64,000 bases of DNA from Pisaster brevispinus (lineage: Eukaryota > Echinodermata > Asteroidea > Forcipulatida > Asteriidae). The position numbers and the translations under genes are program-made. Positions 36,393 through 64,000 of the stretch are shown piece by piece. Position 1 is the stretch's first letter; each line of letters begins with the position of its first letter. The stretch is taken from NCBI GenBank assembly GCA_023634235.1, contig JAMKCF010000009.1, positions 3,038,001 to 3,102,000 of the forward strand, written 5' to 3'. The notes below the pieces were generated by a model, which saw only the letters and a list, made by a program, of their open reading frames with translations, did no database searches and was not told the origin of the DNA.

Positions 36393-38871
36393 AATAGTAC
36401 AGTGTTTGATTCTGCTGAGGTCCCTCATCTGGCATTAAAATAAAGGGACAGCTGAAGGACTATACTCTAGCCAAATATTAAGATCTTCACGCCACAAGTT
36501 TGGAAGCTGACATTTTCACTTCCCGCAATATGCCATATTGGTCATTACATTTGTTAATGTTTGAATGCTTATGTTATTGCAACATATACATAAAGGACCT
36601 TGAAAATATTCACTCGGAAAAGGTCGGTGAGCAGAACATTAGTGCCGACCCCCCCCCCCCATGCTGTGACCTCCCCCACCCCCACCCATCACAAAAAAAC
36701 AAAACAACAAAACATAAATAAGTGAAAGGCTGATCCAAAGAGTATTAATGACATAACATTTACTTGATATTTGTAAACAAAACAAGAAACACCCTGCCCA
36801 TGTACATACTAATCACAAATAATCTTCAGTAATACATGGGCTAGTAATTCCCATGCCGAGTAGTAGTTGTCCCACTCTTTCAGTTAACTTTGATAAAAAT
36901 TCACTAAATCCCACTGATTCCTGAATATTGACTTCTTATTTTTAAAAAACACCTTTGATTTTGAACTATATATTTGGCAGCTATCACAAGTAAATGCTGG
37001 TGGCTGGGCAAAAGGTTTACGATTTTTTTTGTCACTTATGTGCCGACGAATTCCACCTCAAAATTACCATGCCCTTTGTCTCGTTACCAGGAAAAACTGG
37101 AATAGAAAATTCTTCCAAAGGATTTCTAGGTAAGCAGTAAACCGTACAGAATTTAGGCAATTAGGTCCTCATATAATAATTAAGATTGGTTATTCCTATT
37201 GTCTCATTAGAAACCAAATGACCCTAGCACATCTTTCCCAACTTTACACAGAACCGGCATATTTTTAAAAATGGACGAGGTACAATGTGATACTCAGTGC
37301 AAAAAAAACCATGGATAAAATATGCGCAGCATGTCTGGTAAGAGTTAATCAGTTGTACGTCTTTCTTAACTTTTGACAACGAATGCTCCAATGTTCCCAT
37401 ATTAAAAAGCCATTATGTACACACTCTGTACAGCAAGATGTGCAACATTTTAAGTAGTACTAAATCAGCATTCGGATTCAAGTACATGATAGAGGCAAGC
37501 TGAAGACACATTTTGACCTTAATTGATTTCATGATTTCAAAAGAAAAGTAAACAGACATAACGGTTAAAATGCTGGTTTATATACTGAATGCAAAGGCAA
37601 AAATAAGGAGTGAAATTGATGACCAAACTTGTAACAAAGGCACGACCTACCTTTTGCATTGACCATAACTTTTGTGTATGTTTAGAAATTCACCTCTGAT
37701 TTGAAATGATTATTTGCTATTCATCAGTGAGTTGTCATTAACCCTTACTCAATGGACCTATTTGCCTACATGTGACCTCAACCCTCCACACAAAATTGTT
37801 TGGGTTTAGATGAGATTGGAATGCCTGACCCAGTGATGAGCCCTCAGTCATTCTGAATCCTTCATTTCAACACAGAGGGGAGAAAAAAAAAGTCTGTGCA
37901 AAAAAGTTGTATCTCCAAAAATAGCATTTACTTAACATGTGAGTTTGAAAGTGTCAAAACGCTGTATCTAGCTGTAAAAAAACCTGTATGTACACACAAA
38001 ACCAATAGGGGCTGAGATGTTTTTGTACTGAGCGTTTTCATGTGAGATACAACGTTGTTGCACAATGGAGATACCACATTGTTGCACTTACAGTAGGGTA
38101 GGTTAAGGGATAGTCCACCTTAGTAGAGCTTATCATAATGATATACATAACAAAAATTGCTTGATTACATATCTGAGTTAGATTTACCATTACGGTAAAT
38201 CAGAGAATTCAGCCATTCTATAGGAGTTACTTGGCCTTCACAAAGTGCGGCCCCCTTCTTTAAAGTTTGCTGAAAACCACGACATGGAATGAGAGATTTG
38301 GAGACACTAAATGGCAGTAGCCTGTAGCAGGTAATTTCCATTGTTTACATTAAGTCCGACCATGGGCACATCAATGGATTTACCTAGTAACTATTCAGCC
38401 ACCTAGTGCCTCCGAAATCACCCATTAAGCAAATTTGGCTCGAACTTTTGTCAATGGCTGCAGCAGCAACGTTGAAAAAATAGGCATTTGACGTAATCTT
38501 GACGTTTGGACTACGGTCACTGCCTTTACTCATCCTCATTATTCGGGACGACATTAAAAAAAAGAAGGTTACATCACACATGAGCGGGAAGGATGTATTT
38601 CAACATTTTGCAAGATCAATGACATTCACTTGGTTAATTTTTTTAAAACACATTTCTTTTCAAAAACAAAGATGTGAGTCGAGGTGGATATCCCCTTCAA
38701 GAGCAACGTCCACGAAGCATCGTCTCAGCAGGAGAACCTGGCAACAAGTATCAAGCGGCCCACCGTCACATCTTGGATGAGTCCCACAGAGTTTATACAG
38801 GTTAGATTAAGATGACCAGCCTCCTCTCATTTCCAGTCCTCAGTGCTAATACTTGTTGAGCTGTCCTATGG

Positions 38872-39026
38872 ACCCCCTTGCACAAACGCGGTACACACCT
38901 CTGCAAAATGCGCGTCTACCACACTGCCGCTTTGGGAGTCAATTACTTTGTGTACATTTTTTGACTTCCAAAATGGCCGACAGGATAGGCGCGTGTCAGT
39001 GGGCTCCTGGTTGTGCAAGGGGGGTC
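38872..39026. repeat. Foldback family D, copy next to the MAP4K stop
   Basis: GACCCCCTTGCACAA at the left mirrors TTGTGCAAGGGGGGTC at the right. Lies 16 bp below the MAP4K stop codon, thus in the proximal 3-prime UTR. Confidence 0.8.
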
Positions 39027-39042
39027 AACTGTGCACCATGGT

Positions 39043-63912
<24,870 letters not shown>

Positions 63913-63978
63913 CTGAAATGATCAACATATTCATGTTAACCAAGTCATTAACATGGAACATACACACACGAATGAACT

Positions 63979-64000
63979 GGGGCCAATTTCATAGAGCTGC
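63979..64000. repeat. Foldback family B copy cut by the window edge
   Basis: GGCCAATTTCATAGAGCTGC reaches the last base. Confidence 0.7.

Larger units (their letters stand above)
32601..38871. other. MAP4K 3-prime flank and intergenic space
   Basis: No exon recognised. Presumably MAP4K 3-prime UTR at the right, then intergenic. Contains a foldback (34217-34417), an ATT microsatellite, and a possible minus-strand AATAAA at 33550-33555. Confidence 0.5.

Overview
This is an intron-rich, AT-rich animal nuclear region (coding GT-AG exons of 33 to 280 nt, tRNA-derived SINEs, LINE tails, many foldback elements). Both protein genes look like single-copy homologues of genes that vertebrates hold as duplicates (CDKL1/CDKL4 and MAP4K3/MAP4K5), so the host is probably an invertebrate deuterostome. 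An echinoderm or other ambulacrarian is my best guess from repeat flavour and base composition. That placement is inference, not something I could test.

Both genes lie on the minus strand, head to tail. On the right (39043 to beyond 64000) is a GCK-family MAP kinase kinase kinase kinase of the MAP4K3/5 type. The window holds 22 exons, from kinase subdomain V/VIa through the proline-rich linker to the stop after the CNH (citron homology) domain, 828 residues in all. The first kinase exons are off the right edge. On the left (5001 to 28792) is a complete CDKL1/4-type cyclin-dependent kinase-like gene: 10 coding exons and 390 residues, with a conserved start, TDY activation loop and CDKL1/4-like C-terminal LPNI. 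Exon joins were derived by hand from splice signals, reading phase and family similarity; phases agree at every junction.

The same order and orientation, MAP4K upstream of CDKL on one strand, is what I recall for human MAP4K5-CDKL1 (14q22) and MAP4K3-CDKL4 (2p22). The pair therefore appears to be an ancient microsyntenic block that predates the vertebrate duplications.

The rest is introns, a 10-kb intergenic stretch (28793 to 39042) and about 4.3 kb downstream of the CDKL gene. These are packed with mobile-element relics: at least ten copies of a roughly 190-bp foldback element, a TTAA-flanked foldback, a 1.1-kb element with inverted ends and a CRE-motif cluster beside CDKL exon 1, two kinds of tRNA-derived SINE, LINE 3-prime tails, and a 1.4-kb minisatellite (47-bp unit) that seems to have grown from an internal piece of one of those SINEs.

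Most worth following up: (i) a 230-codon open frame immediately after, and in frame with, the CDKL stop codon; (ii) a 33-nt phase-neutral microexon inside the CDKL kinase domain; (iii) three consecutive skippable microexons in the MAP4K linker; (iv) a frame-supported GC-AG intron; (v) the SINE-derived minisatellite; (vi) the conserved gene pair itself.
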